From Agromyces humatus (GTDB lineage: Bacteria > Actinomycetota > Actinomycetes > Actinomycetales > Microbacteriaceae): a DNA stretch of 64,000 bases. The stretch is from contig NZ_JAJQPD010000009.1 of assembly GCF_021228295.1 (NCBI RefSeq), forward strand, positions 87,427-151,426, given 5' to 3'. Under the pieces are notes generated by a model. That model saw nothing but the letters and a program-made list of their open reading frames with translations. It did no database searches and had not been told where the DNA came from. The translations under genes were made by a program, and so were the position numbers. The first letter of the stretch is position 1, and the number at the start of each line of letters is the position of its first letter. This document shows positions 7,674 to 15,743 of this stretch, one piece after another.

Positions 7674-9272
7674 TCAGGGGCACGGGATCGGCTCGAAGTG
7701 CCGACCCTCGGTGTCGATCATGCCGTAGCCGTTGTAGTTGCGGCACCCGGTGTAGGTGGATCCTCCACCGTCACTCGAGCCGCCACCGCCCGAGCTGTCG
7801 TTTCCGTCTGACGTGGTGTCGCCTGAGTACAGATCCTCGGCGGCCGCGGCTTGTTCCGCTGCGCGACGAGCAGCATCTGCGGCTTCCGCCGCAGCCTTCT
7901 CGGCGGCTGCCCGCTCTGCTGCGGCTTTCTCCGCCGCAGCCTTCTCGGCAGCCGCCTTCTCGGCAGCAGCTTTCTCCACGGCCCGCGTGGTCACGAGCGC
8001 GGCGTCCGCAGTGACCTCGAGACTCGAGGCGTTCGTCCTCAGATCCGCGAGAGCGGCGACATAGTACGATCGCGCATCCAAGGGCAGCCACTTCATCGCC
8101 GTCAGGGCTGCCTCGGCGGTCTCAACGGCCGCGACCGTTGCGACAATGCCTGCCAGCGCGCTCTCGATTCCGACGGAGTCGACGGGCAGCGGCGCGGCGG
8201 CGGCCGCGAGCTGCGCCTCGACAGCGGCGACGGCGGATGCCGGTGAGCACGCAACTGCCGGATCGTAGAACCCTCGCTCCGACGCCTGAGCCTGCCGCAC
8301 ACCGTCCTCTACGTCGCTCAGGAAGCGATCGTTGTCGCCATAGAACGCAGCACCGCCGAGGCCTCGCGCGGCGAGTTCGGCGTTGACAAGTACGTCGTCT
8401 GCAGTGCGGACCGCAGCCAATGTGCGGCCGAACCGATCGATCCGCACCACGTCATAGGCAAGGGTCACGGTGCTGCCGACCGGGATGAGAGTCGCAAGGG
8501 CGTCGCGCGCTTCCTCTGCCAGGCATTCGGCCTCGCCACCATTGAGTTCGGGTGTGTTCACGTTAAGTAGCCGTACCCGTTCGGTGCGACCGCCGACCGC
8601 GACGTCGACGGTGTCGCCATCGACGATCTTGACAACGGTCGCGTCTTCCGCCCACGCCGGTGCCGAGGCCGCGACACCCCCGATGCCGATCACCGCGATC
8701 GATGCAACCGTCGCCACGGCCAGGAATGAAACGCGCCTCTCGCGGTACCAACGCGCCAGAGCATGCGTACTCCAGGGCGAGTATGCGCTCCGGTTGGCGA
8801 CCAGCGTGCCGCGCTGGAGCCGACGAAATGCTCTGACCAACCAAGCGAGTGCCAGGATCCAAGTGAATGCGATCAAGAACTTTGCAACCGGATCAGCCGG
8901 GATCTGATCACTGGGTGTGCCGAGCGACACGAGATGACTGCGGTAGAGCGCGAACAATGAGATCGCCCCGAGGAACGCGGCGGCGATCAGCAGAAGCTCG
9001 CCGCGATACTGCGGTACGGCAACCTTGGGGATCTCATGCCCCGGCCATACGAGGCGCGCCGGCTTCTCGCTCTGGTTGGCGTAGTAGTACCGGTGCTCGT
9101 CGAGGCTCATTACGCGCGTTCGCTTCATGAACGCGACGACGCCCACCAGCGCGACACCGGCGATGCTCAAGCCCCACAGTACGTTCACAACCAATGCGGC
9201 TGGCTCGCCGGCCGCCATGGCGAATGGGCGTACCAAGGTGAGCACAACCAGGGTGATGAGCGCGACACGCAT
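7674..9272 (-). CDS. Membrane-anchored staphylococcal-nuclease-like thermonuclease
   Basis: A 532-residue protein from ATG 9272. It has about five membrane segments (3-19, 29-49, 93-110, 131-148, 182-205), then an SNase domain (about 210-350) with ATVVKIVDGDTVDV, RVRLLNVNTPEL and DRFGRTLA, which carry the usual Arg/Asp/Glu nuclease residues. GLGGAAFYGDNDRFL and ASERGFYDP close the fold. Then come a helical region, a KAAAE coiled-coil repeat (about 440-480), a Gly/Ser linker, and a C-terminal GCRNYNGYGMI...PIPC two-Cys tail. The nuclease is predicted outside the membrane, so it may degrade external DNA or act at the envelope. The Ala-rich repeat and the low-complexity tail look like wall-spanning linkers (inference). 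Confidence 0.85.
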   Translation of the reverse strand: MRVALITLVVLTLVRPFAMAAGEPAALVVNVLWGLSIAGVALVGVVAFMKRTRVMSLDEHRYYYANQSEKPARLVWPGHEIPKVAVPQYRGELLLIAAAFLGAISLFALYRSHLVSLGTPSDQIPADPVAKFLIAFTWILALAWLVRAFRRLQRGTLVANRSAYSPWSTHALARWYRERRVSFLAVATVASIAVIGIGGVAASAPAWAEDATVVKIVDGDTVDVAVGGRTERVRLLNVNTPELNGGEAECLAEEARDALATLIPVGSTVTLAYDVVRIDRFGRTLAAVRTADDVLVNAELAARGLGGAAFYGDNDRFLSDVEDGVRQAQASERGFYDPAVACSPASAVAAVEAQLAAAAAPLPVDSVGIESALAGIVATVAAVETAEAALTAMKWLPLDARSYYVAALADLRTNASSLEVTADAALVTTRAVEKAAAEKAAAEKAAAEKAAAERAAAEKAAAEAADAARRAAEQAAAAEDLYSGDTTSDGNDSSGGGGSSDGGGSTYTGCRNYNGYGMIDTEGRHFEPIPCP

Positions 9273-9752
9273 TCGGGAACCTCAAACTCGGGTAGGCACG
9301 CGCTGGGGTTGCGAGCAATTCGGGACGTGCAATTGAACATACCGCCTCAGCAGGTTACCGCGTCGCATCCGGGCAACTGCTCCTGTCGCAGCACGCGATC
9401 ACCCGCTCGCTCGGGCTGCGCCGCCCCGGCCGGGGTGTTCACGATCAACAGGAAGCATCACCGAGGCCAGAACGTGTGGGTCGGCACGCTCGACGGATGC
9501 GCGCCAACAACAGATGCTCGGCGATAACGGCGTGCGGTTGGATGTCGTCACGATGAGGCTCGGAATGGAATCGCCGATCGAGGCGGGTCTGTATGAGTAT
9601 CTGGTCACTCGAACCCCCTCGCCGAGGCCGTCACGTTAGCCGCCGACCCCATCAAGGTCGTTATCCGCGCCTGCACGTTACATCGCCGATGGTTGGTACC
9701 AGCACGCCAACTGAGAAGCCGGACGGCGAGGACGCGATCCGACGAGCGGGTG

Positions 9753-9764
9753 ACAGAATTCTGT
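9753..9764. promoter_or_regulatory. Perfect 12-bp palindrome upstream of MNT-HEPN pair
   Basis: ACAGAATTCTGT is self-complementary and shares the AGAATT/AATTCT core with the longer palindrome at 9774-9803. It is likely a second operator half for autoregulation of the toxin-antitoxin operon starting at 9829. Confidence 0.5.
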
Positions 9765-9773
9765 TGAATCGCA

Positions 9774-9803
9774 CACAATTCTGCGCGATCGCGTAGAATT
9801 GTG
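9774..9803. promoter_or_regulatory. 30-bp near-perfect palindrome, probable operator
   Basis: The left arm CACAATTCTGCGCGA (9774-9788) and right arm TCGCGTAGAATTGTG (9789-9803) are complementary except for one pair. It lies 25 bases before the start of the winged-helix/nucleotidyltransferase gene. Size, symmetry and position fit an autoregulatory operator bound by the N-terminal winged helix of that protein (inference). Confidence 0.6.
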
Positions 9804-9828
9804 CGGAGTACCGGGACAGGAGACCAAC

Positions 9829-10452
9829 ATGATCCTGCAGCATCCGTTCGAAGCTCTCTCAACCTCGGTCGACGGTGATTGCTTGGCGGTCCTCGCGGGG
9901 GCAGATCACGACTTCTCGGTTTCGCGCATCGTGCCGTTGCTTCGACGTAAGCGCTCGATCACCGGCGCGCGCAACGCTCTCGATCGTCTTGCAGACCAAG
10001 GTGTAGTCAATGTGCGAAGCGTCGGCAACGTCAAGAGCTACAGCCTCAACCGCTCGCATCTGCTCGCGCCGGCAATCATCCAGATCGCCACCGCCCGATC
10101 TCGGCTCATCGATCGGCTGGGCGAAGAGCTGCAGAAATGGCAACCACAGCCGATCTACGGCGCCCTGTTCGGCTCGGCCGCTCGAGAGGATATGCGGGCA
10201 GAGAGCGACATCGATGTCTTGCTCATTCAGCCCGACAGCGTCGATCTCGACTTATGGAGCGGAGCCGTCAACCGCCTGCAGACGCTCGTCACCTCTTGGA
10301 CAGGAAACGACACGCGCGTACTCCAGTTCGCCGAATCGGAGATCGCCGAACACCGCATCGACGACCCCGTCCTGCGCGAAATAGCACGCGAAGGCATTGC
10401 TCTGATCGGACCCACCAGCTGGCTACGCCGACGGACGACAGGAACACGATGA
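9829..10452 (+). CDS. MNT-type nucleotidyltransferase with N-terminal winged helix
   Basis: A 207-residue protein; ATG 9829 chosen because GGGACAGGAG lies upstream. Residues about 17-75 form a winged helix-turn-helix (VSRIVPLLRRKRSITGARNA, LDRLADQGVV, VKSYSLNR). Residues about 108-200 form a minimal nucleotidyltransferase: YGALFGSAARE then SDIDVLL, with the catalytic GS (115-116) and Asp127/Asp129. In MNT-HEPN pairs such enzymes act as antitoxins, often by adding AMP to the HEPN toxin, while MenA-like ones are toxins. The next gene overlaps by ATGA and is HEPN-like, so this is probably the antitoxin, and its winged helix probably binds the palindromes at 9753-9803. Confidence 0.8.
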   Translation: MILQHPFEALSTSVDGDCLAVLAGADHDFSVSRIVPLLRRKRSITGARNALDRLADQGVVNVRSVGNVKSYSLNRSHLLAPAIIQIATARSRLIDRLGEELQKWQPQPIYGALFGSAAREDMRAESDIDVLLIQPDSVDLDLWSGAVNRLQTLVTSWTGNDTRVLQFAESEIAEHRIDDPVLREIAREGIALIGPTSWLRRRTTGTR

Positions 10453-10829
10453 CGCCGCCGACGAGTTCGCCGAGTGCCCGATCCGGGCGCCTTCGGAAAG
10501 CGGAGGCATTCAGAGAGGCGGCTGAGCTCATCGAACAGTTCATGAATGATGGCACCGACCTGCGCGATGCGTACGTCACCATGTGCGTGCACGCCGGAAT
10601 AGCTGCCGCAGATGTCATCTGCATGGGCGCTCTTGGCGAGTATTACACCGGGCAGAGGCACGACCAGGCGACGAAGCTCCTCGAAACGGTCGACCCTGCA
10701 CTCGCGCGACAACTCGCGGTGCTACTCGGCATGAAGACGAAGGCAGGATATAGCGACATGCCAGTCTCCGCCGAGCAGATCACTCGGGCGAGGCGAGCGA
10801 TGGACGCGCTCGTCGACCGAGCCTCCTGA
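10449..10829 (+). CDS. HEPN-like partner of the MNT nucleotidyltransferase
   Basis: A 126-residue all-helical protein beginning at ATG 10449, overlapping the stop of the previous gene (ATGA). It contains FREAAELIEQF, VTMCVHAGIAAADVICMG, LGEYYTGQRHDQATKLLE and a C-terminal ITRARRAMDALVDRA. The GIAAADVICMGxLGEYYxGQxH block is typical of small HEPN proteins paired with MNT enzymes in actinobacteria. It lacks a clean R-X4-6-H RNase motif at the end, although GQRHDQ is Arg-His rich, so toxicity is uncertain. Operon structure strongly supports a toxin-antitoxin role together with 9829-10452. Confidence 0.7.
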   Translation: MTPPTSSPSARSGRLRKAEAFREAAELIEQFMNDGTDLRDAYVTMCVHAGIAAADVICMGALGEYYTGQRHDQATKLLETVDPALARQLAVLLGMKTKAGYSDMPVSAEQITRARRAMDALVDRAS

Positions 10830-10959
10830 AGGCGGCCCCTACGTGGTTGGCGCTGAACAGGCGCGCGCCGCTTCCGCTGATTTCTTCTGAGCGGCGGCGC
10901 GCATGTGCACATGGCTACCAGAACGAACCGGATGCCGCGACCGGCGCAGCGTTCGACGA

Positions 10960-11301
10960 TCACCCCGCCGCGTACACCCACGCTTCGCCACCCGAGGCGA
11001 GTTGCGCGCGCACGCGCCGGTAGTCCACGACCTCATACGCATCCGACGCCGCGAGCTGCTCGGCCGTGACCTCGAGCACGACACCGTCGACCCGATCGTG
11101 GGGGTCGTCCGTGCGCTCGAGGATCGGGTGCTCGGCGGCGCCGCTCAGCGCGACGACGTCGGGGGCGGTGATGCGCAGCATCCGCAGCCGCCACCCCACG
11201 AGCGCGTCGGACCTGGTCGGCAACTCGATGCCGAACAGCTGCCGTTGCACGTGCGGCAGCCGCAGGGTGCCGTAGCTGAAGAGGCATTCGGTCGCGGGCA
11301 T
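10960..11301 (-). CDS. Gamma-glutamylcyclotransferase (AIG2)-like protein
   Basis: A 113-residue protein from ATG 11301. FSYGTLR (8-14) is the hallmark substrate-binding loop of the GGCT/AIG2 fold, and a D-x-YE-x(3)-YRR pattern (AYEVVDYRRV) near residue 90 matches the family's C-terminal half. Such enzymes release 5-oxoproline from gamma-glutamyl compounds. Length is normal for bacterial members. It lies apart from its neighbours and convergent with the HEPN gene. Substrate cannot be predicted. Confidence 0.8.
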   Translation of the reverse strand: MPATECLFSYGTLRLPHVQRQLFGIELPTRSDALVGWRLRMLRITAPDVVALSGAAEHPILERTDDPHDRVDGVVLEVTAEQLAASDAYEVVDYRRVRAQLASGGEAWVYAAG

Positions 11302-11354
11302 GGGTCGAGGGTAACCGCCACGGTCCACCGCGGGCCCGCCGAGGCGATATCGGC

Positions 11355-11648
11355 TCAGCTCACCGACACGCGCCCGTACGCGTCGACCCGCACGATGCGG
11401 GTCTCGATCCTGCGGTTGACGACGCGGATGATGATCACGATCAGCCAGAGGCCGGCGGTGATGATCGTGAGGATGAGGTTCCAGAACCAGCCGATGCGCT
11501 TCTTGCGCTGCAGCACGCCCTGGCCGGCCGAGACCGAGCTGACGGTCCAGCCCTGGTTGGCATAGCGAGCGACCTCTGCGTTGAGCACGGCTGCGCGGGC
11601 GGTGTCGTCGAGCGGGGCGGGGGCGGGGTTCGGAGTCGGAGTGGTCAC
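11355..11648 (-). CDS. Small single-span membrane protein
   Basis: A 97-residue protein from GTG 11648. Residues 1-45 are a soluble head (Pro/Ala-rich start, then VARYANQGWTVSSVSAGQGV). RKKRIGWFWN leads into one long hydrophobic stretch (about 57-75), then NRRIETRIVRVDAYGRV ends the protein. This layout is common in small actinobacterial proteins of unknown function. The Lys/Arg-rich side suggests the N-terminal head is cytoplasmic. It sits between the GGCT and DUF1761 genes on the same strand but with gaps of 53 and 88 bases. Confidence 0.65.
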   Translation of the reverse strand: MTTPTPNPAPAPLDDTARAAVLNAEVARYANQGWTVSSVSAGQGVLQRKKRIGWFWNLILTIITAGLWLIVIIIRVVNRRIETRIVRVDAYGRVSVS

Positions 11649-11736
11649 GGGGTCGAGAGTACGCGCCGCATGCGGCGGCAGTCACGCACCACCCGGGAAC
11701 TGAAGCGGCATCCGAGCGCGAACGCGACGGCTCGGT

Positions 11737-12153
11737 TCACCCGAGCGTGACCACGATCGCGGTCACGAGGCCGATCCCCACGAAGTGATACGCGCCCGTC
11801 ACCGCGCCATAGATGAACGGATGCCGCATGTTCGGCGTCATCGCGTTCGTCACCGAGACCGCGGCCGCGACCCCGACACCCAGCGCGACCGTGAAGAGCG
11901 CGCCGTCCCAGAACCCGTCGAGTCCGACCGCCTCGACGAGCCACGCGGTCGCGGCCGCGATGGCGATGCTACTCACGAGCGGCACAACGTAGTACGACAC
12001 CGGGAACCGCTCGCCCGGTCGCCGTTCGTGCCCGACCGCCCGATCCCACACACGCCCGAACAGTGGCGAGAACCACAGTGCGCCGAGCACGAAGTAGGCG
12101 AGCGCGCCGAGCGCCGCCACCCACCAGTTCACGGCACCGAACGCCTCGATCAT
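11737..12153 (-). CDS. DUF1761 membrane protein
   Basis: A 138-residue integral membrane protein from ATG 12153 (AGGAGGGTTCG upstream). It has about four membrane helices. NWWVAALGALAYFVLGALWF near the N terminus and the FSPLFGRVW stretch are characteristic of DUF1761, a family of small four-helix proteins with no known function. The start was placed at MIEAFGAVNWW because the 108 codons upstream in frame are not conserved-looking. It is divergent from the AraC-type regulator at 12274, 120 bases away, and could be its target. Confidence 0.75.
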   Translation of the reverse strand: MIEAFGAVNWWVAALGALAYFVLGALWFSPLFGRVWDRAVGHERRPGERFPVSYYVVPLVSSIAIAAATAWLVEAVGLDGFWDGALFTVALGVGVAAAVSVTNAMTPNMRHPFIYGAVTGAYHFVGIGLVTAIVVTLG

Positions 12154-12273
12154 CGAACCCTCCTCGCCATCGACATTGCGACCGCCTCCGCCATCGCGGA
12201 TGCGTCGATCCTCACCGACGCCGATGGTCCTCGTCTTGCAGAAATGCGACCGCCCGATCGCCAGAATGGGCGT

Positions 12274-13152
12274 ATGCCGCAGACCGCGCCGGCGCCCACG
12301 GGGCATCCGATTCGCCCGGATGAGCGTTCCGGCATGCTGCATCCGCGCAACGCCGAGCGGTTCGCCGCGACCTGGCTCGACCCGCATCCGTCGGTCGCCG
12401 ACGTGGTCGACCGCTACTGGCACGTGAGGTGGGCGCTGCCGGCGGGTGAACGCATCGACCAGCGCATCATCGATCACCCGGCGGTCACGCTCACGATCGA
12501 GTCGGGCGACGTGCCCGCGCCCCTCGTCGTCACCGGCGTGCAGAGCGGGGCATGGCGGCGACGCATCACCGAATCAGGTTCGGTCTTCGCGATCCGGCTG
12601 CGCCCTGCGGGCCTCGCCGTCGTCAGCGACCTCGACGTGCGCGAGCTCGCGGATGCGACGACGCCGGTCACGCCGGCGCTCGACGACCGGCTGCACCGTC
12701 TGCTCGCGACGATCGAACCGGCAGCGGATGCCCCGGCGCGAGCGCTTGCGGCCGACGCTGCGATCGGCGCGCTGCTGCACGAACGGCCCCTCGATCCGGA
12801 GCTGCAGCTCGCGAACGCCGTGCTCGTCGAGCTCGCCGACCGCGTGCGCCGCCGCACCGGCACGACGCTCGCCGCGCGGTTCGGCGTGACCGACCGTGCG
12901 GTGCAGCGCGCGCTCGCCCGCACGGTCGGACACGGCCCGAAGTGGGTCGCCCGGCGGGTGCGCCTGCAAGAGGTGGCACGGGTGCTCTCGACGGATGCCT
13001 CGGTCGAACTCGCCGACCTCGCCGTGCGCCTCGGCTACGCCGACCAGTCGCACCTCAGCAACGACTTCCGCGGGGTGGTCGGGCTGACCCCCGGCGCGTA
13101 CCAGCGATCCGTGCGGGAGGCAGCTGCGGCAGCGGTGACCCTCCCCCAGTAG
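12274..13152 (+). CDS. AraC-family regulator with DUF6597-type N-terminal domain
   Basis: A 292-residue protein from ATG 12274. Residues about 20-120 form a beta-rich N-terminal domain (DVVDRYWHVRWALPAGERID, FAIRLRPAG) like that found in AraC proteins annotated DUF6597. Residues about 185-285 are a double helix-turn-helix: LAARFGVTDRAVQRALAR, then VELADLAVRLGYADQSHLSN and DFRGVVGLTPGAYQ, the classic AraC second helix and signature. It is transcribed divergently from the DUF1761 gene, which may be a target. No ligand can be assigned. Confidence 0.85.
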   Translation: MPQTAPAPTGHPIRPDERSGMLHPRNAERFAATWLDPHPSVADVVDRYWHVRWALPAGERIDQRIIDHPAVTLTIESGDVPAPLVVTGVQSGAWRRRITESGSVFAIRLRPAGLAVVSDLDVRELADATTPVTPALDDRLHRLLATIEPAADAPARALAADAAIGALLHERPLDPELQLANAVLVELADRVRRRTGTTLAARFGVTDRAVQRALARTVGHGPKWVARRVRLQEVARVLSTDASVELADLAVRLGYADQSHLSNDFRGVVGLTPGAYQRSVREAAAAAVTLPQ

Positions 13153-13197
13153 TGGGGTGGTGACCGCCGCTCGACGGCGACGGCGTGCCACACTGCA

Positions 13198-14535
13198 GTG
13201 GTGCGGCACCAACGACGGTGGGAGCTGGCGGGCTTGGCCATGGCGGTCGCGCTCGCAGTGAGCGCGTGTACCGGCGATCCTGCGCCTGCGGCGGCACCGC
13301 GCACGCCATCATCCGCCGCGGCGGTCGACCCGGTCGCCGGCTCTGCAGGCGCGTGCGTTCCCGATGCGCAGCGCGTCGCAACGGCGAAGGACACGCAATC
13401 GACCGAGCCGATGCCGGCCGAGCTGAGCGCTGACTACGACGCCGCGGCATCCGCCGTCTTCGAGCGGGTGAAGGACTTCGCCCCCGCCGTCATCGTGGGG
13501 GTCCGCAGCCCCGAGGGCACCTGGACCGAGGCGTACGGTGTCGCCGACCTCTCCACCGGTACCGCGGCTACCACTGACATGCACCAGCGGATCGCGTCGA
13601 TCACCAAGACCTTCGTCGGCACGGTCGTGCTGCAACTGGCCGACGAGGGAACGCTCTCGCTGGATCATCCGATCGACGACTACGTGCCGAGCGTCCCGAA
13701 CGGTTCCCGCATCACGCTGCGCGAGTTGATCACGATGACCAGCGGACTGCCCAACTACTCGAACAGCGCGGAGTGGGGCGCCGAGTTCCTGAGCGACACC
13801 GCTGCGCAGTGGACCCCTGAGCAATTGCTGGCCGACGCCTGGGCGATGCCCACGTCATTCGCGCCCGGCAGCAACATGGAGTACTCCAACACGAACTTCG
13901 TGTTGCTCGGAATGGTGATCGAACACGTGACCGGTCAGAGCGTCGGTGACGCCGTGCAGTCCCGCATTCTCGAGCCGCTGCAATTGGAGGCCACGGACTA
14001 TCCGTCGGATGCCGCATTCCCGAGCCCGCATCTCAACGGCTATACGTTGCCCCTCACGGTCTACAGCGGAGCCGATCCGACCGATGTGTGGGTGAATGCC
14101 GCCGACTGGAACCCCTCGTCCACCGGTGCAGCGGGCATCATGACCAGTCGTGTCGACGACCTGCTCGTTTGGGGCCGAGCACTGGCCACGGGCCAGGGGG
14201 TGCTGTCGGAATCGGCTCAGGTGCTGCGCCTGGGAGCCTTCGCCACCGCCAACCTCGGGGCTGGCGAGTTCTACGGCGAGGCCCTCATGTGCAAGGACGG
14301 CTGGATCGGGCACAACGGAAACATGCCCGGCTACAACTCCATGGTGCGCTACAACCCGCAGACCGACACCACGATCGTCGTTGCGGCCACCGGGCTCGAC
14401 GCCACAGGCACGCCGCCGCGCGTCTTCGTCATCGAAGAGTACGCCGCAGCGCTGGCCGACACCGCCGGGCACTCGTTCTCAGCCGATCTCGTTCCGCCGG
14501 CGGCACAGGTCCAAGGGCTCGTGCCGCACCTCTGA
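13198..14535 (+). CDS. Secreted serine beta-lactamase-like hydrolase (class C/DD-peptidase family)
   Basis: A 445-residue lipoprotein from GTG 13198. The signal peptide ends in LAVSAC, lipid-modified Cys24. The catalytic SITK motif is at 134-137, with EYSNTNF providing the Tyr-x-Asn motif, and GHNGN standing in for the third (H/K-x-G) motif. These define the PF00144 family, which includes D-alanyl-D-alanine carboxypeptidases, esterases and class C beta-lactamases. Residues 25-70 are a low-complexity linker tethering the catalytic domain to the membrane. Likely substrates are peptidoglycan stem peptides or D-amino-acid peptides. A resistance role cannot be claimed from sequence. Confidence 0.88.
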   Translation: MVRHQRRWELAGLAMAVALAVSACTGDPAPAAAPRTPSSAAAVDPVAGSAGACVPDAQRVATAKDTQSTEPMPAELSADYDAAASAVFERVKDFAPAVIVGVRSPEGTWTEAYGVADLSTGTAATTDMHQRIASITKTFVGTVVLQLADEGTLSLDHPIDDYVPSVPNGSRITLRELITMTSGLPNYSNSAEWGAEFLSDTAAQWTPEQLLADAWAMPTSFAPGSNMEYSNTNFVLLGMVIEHVTGQSVGDAVQSRILEPLQLEATDYPSDAAFPSPHLNGYTLPLTVYSGADPTDVWVNAADWNPSSTGAAGIMTSRVDDLLVWGRALATGQGVLSESAQVLRLGAFATANLGAGEFYGEALMCKDGWIGHNGNMPGYNSMVRYNPQTDTTIVVAATGLDATGTPPRVFVIEEYAAALADTAGHSFSADLVPPAAQVQGLVPHL

Positions 14536-14630
14536 CCGCGGCACGACCGGTCGGAGTGCAGGCGCCGCGAGTGCGGCACGCGGAGCAAACGACCGATGCG
14601 ATGGCGCGCCCGCCGTGTCACCATCGAAGT

Positions 14631-15743
14631 ATGAGCGACCCGACGAGGGCGCCCGCCGGGTGGTACGAAGACGGGTCCGGCGCGCGCCGGTACTGGGATG
14701 GCGATGCCTGGACGCAGTACGTGGCGCCCGGCCCCGCGACCGAGCCCATTCCGCAGGTCGGGCAGGACACGGCGGTCACCGCGGTGCTGCCCGTCGGCGA
14801 CGAGAATCCGACGATTCGGTTCGTCTGGGGGTCGCAAGGGTCGGATGCCGCGGGGTCCGGCTATGGCGTCGCCCCGACGGCGTCGCCAGGGTGGAGTGAT
14901 GCGTCCGGCGCGAACCCCTATGCCACGACGGAGAGTTACGGAGGCCTGCCCACGACGACGCTGGCGGGGCATCCGTTCACCGAGCCGTCGAAGCCAGGGC
15001 CGAACGTCGTGGGCATCATCGCAATCCTCGTCGCGATCGTGGGATTCCTGCTCGTGTTCCTGCCCGCCGCGAGCGGCTTCGCGTGGATCTTCGTGACGGT
15101 CGCGTTCGTGCTCTCACTCATCGGCCTGTTCCTGCGCAGCGCGAAGTGGCCGGCGGTCATCGGGCTCGTCATCTCGATCATCGCCGCGATCGCCGGCATC
15201 GTGTTGTTCGTCACCTTCCTGATCGGGTCGGTCGGCGCGGTGATCGATGACGCGATTCCCGAGGTGCCCGTTTTTCCCCTGCCGGCGCCGGATGACCCGG
15301 GCACGGACCCCGATGCCGGGCAACCCGAGCCTCCCGTGGCGGGCAACCTCAGATTCGGCGAGACGATGACGTGGGACGACGGCGTCGCGCTCACGGTCTC
15401 GGTGCCCGAGCCGTACACGCCGAGCGAGTTCGCGGTCGGTGCGACGCGGGCGAACCACGTCGTGTTCACCCTCACGATCACCAACAACTCGACCGAGGAT
15501 CTGCCGACGCTGCCGCTGCCGACGCTCTCGGCGGGCGATCAGGAGGTGAGCCAGATCTTCGACATCGGCAGCGAAGTCTTCGAGCCCGGCGATGACGTCG
15601 GCTTTCCCCCGACCGCCACGATCGAGCCGGGCGGGTCGGTCACCTGGCAGGCCGCCTGGTCGGTCGACGACCCGGGCGCGCTCACGCTGGAGGTGGCGCC
15701 GAGCTTCGTGTACCCGAGCGCGACCTTCACGAACGTGCCGTAG
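14631..15743 (+). CDS. DUF2510 membrane protein with extracytoplasmic DUF4352-like domain
   Basis: A 370-residue protein from ATG 14631. The N terminus has the DUF2510 motif PAGWYEDGSGARRYWDGDAW (9-28), a short cytoplasmic Trp-rich domain typical of actinobacteria. A Ser/Gly/Pro linker follows, then three membrane segments (about 125-205), then an outside domain (about 240-370) with LTVSVPEPYTPSE, NHVVFTLTITNNSTED and VTWQAAWSVDDPG, an Ig-like DUF4352-type fold. Function is unknown; such proteins are thought to act at the envelope. The downstream gene at 15727 is convergent and overlaps the 3' end by 17 bases. Confidence 0.8.
   Translation: MSDPTRAPAGWYEDGSGARRYWDGDAWTQYVAPGPATEPIPQVGQDTAVTAVLPVGDENPTIRFVWGSQGSDAAGSGYGVAPTASPGWSDASGANPYATTESYGGLPTTTLAGHPFTEPSKPGPNVVGIIAILVAIVGFLLVFLPAASGFAWIFVTVAFVLSLIGLFLRSAKWPAVIGLVISIIAAIAGIVLFVTFLIGSVGAVIDDAIPEVPVFPLPAPDDPGTDPDAGQPEPPVAGNLRFGETMTWDDGVALTVSVPEPYTPSEFAVGATRANHVVFTLTITNNSTEDLPTLPLPTLSAGDQEVSQIFDIGSEVFEPGDDVGFPPTATIEPGGSVTWQAAWSVDDPGALTLEVAPSFVYPSATFTNVP

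Larger units (their letters stand above)
9273..9828 (+). pseudogene. Gene-remnant region with NERD fragment
   Basis: No intact gene is present in these 556 bases. Positions 9427-9487 nearly repeat the NERD gene (6626-6686): GVFTIN-KHHRGQNVWVG is readable, with a T-to-R change, then the frame is lost. A separate 41-codon piece at 9514-9639 reads VRLDVVTMRLGMESPIEAG and stops at TAG, and looks like the end of an unrelated dead gene. The right end carries the palindromic operators of the following toxin-antitoxin operon (9753-9803). The mixture suggests past recombination between related island segments. Confidence 0.55.

Noticed and set aside
7756..8064. Plus-strand SAAAF-repeat ORF
   Set aside because: It is the complement of the KAAAE coil of the thermonuclease gene.
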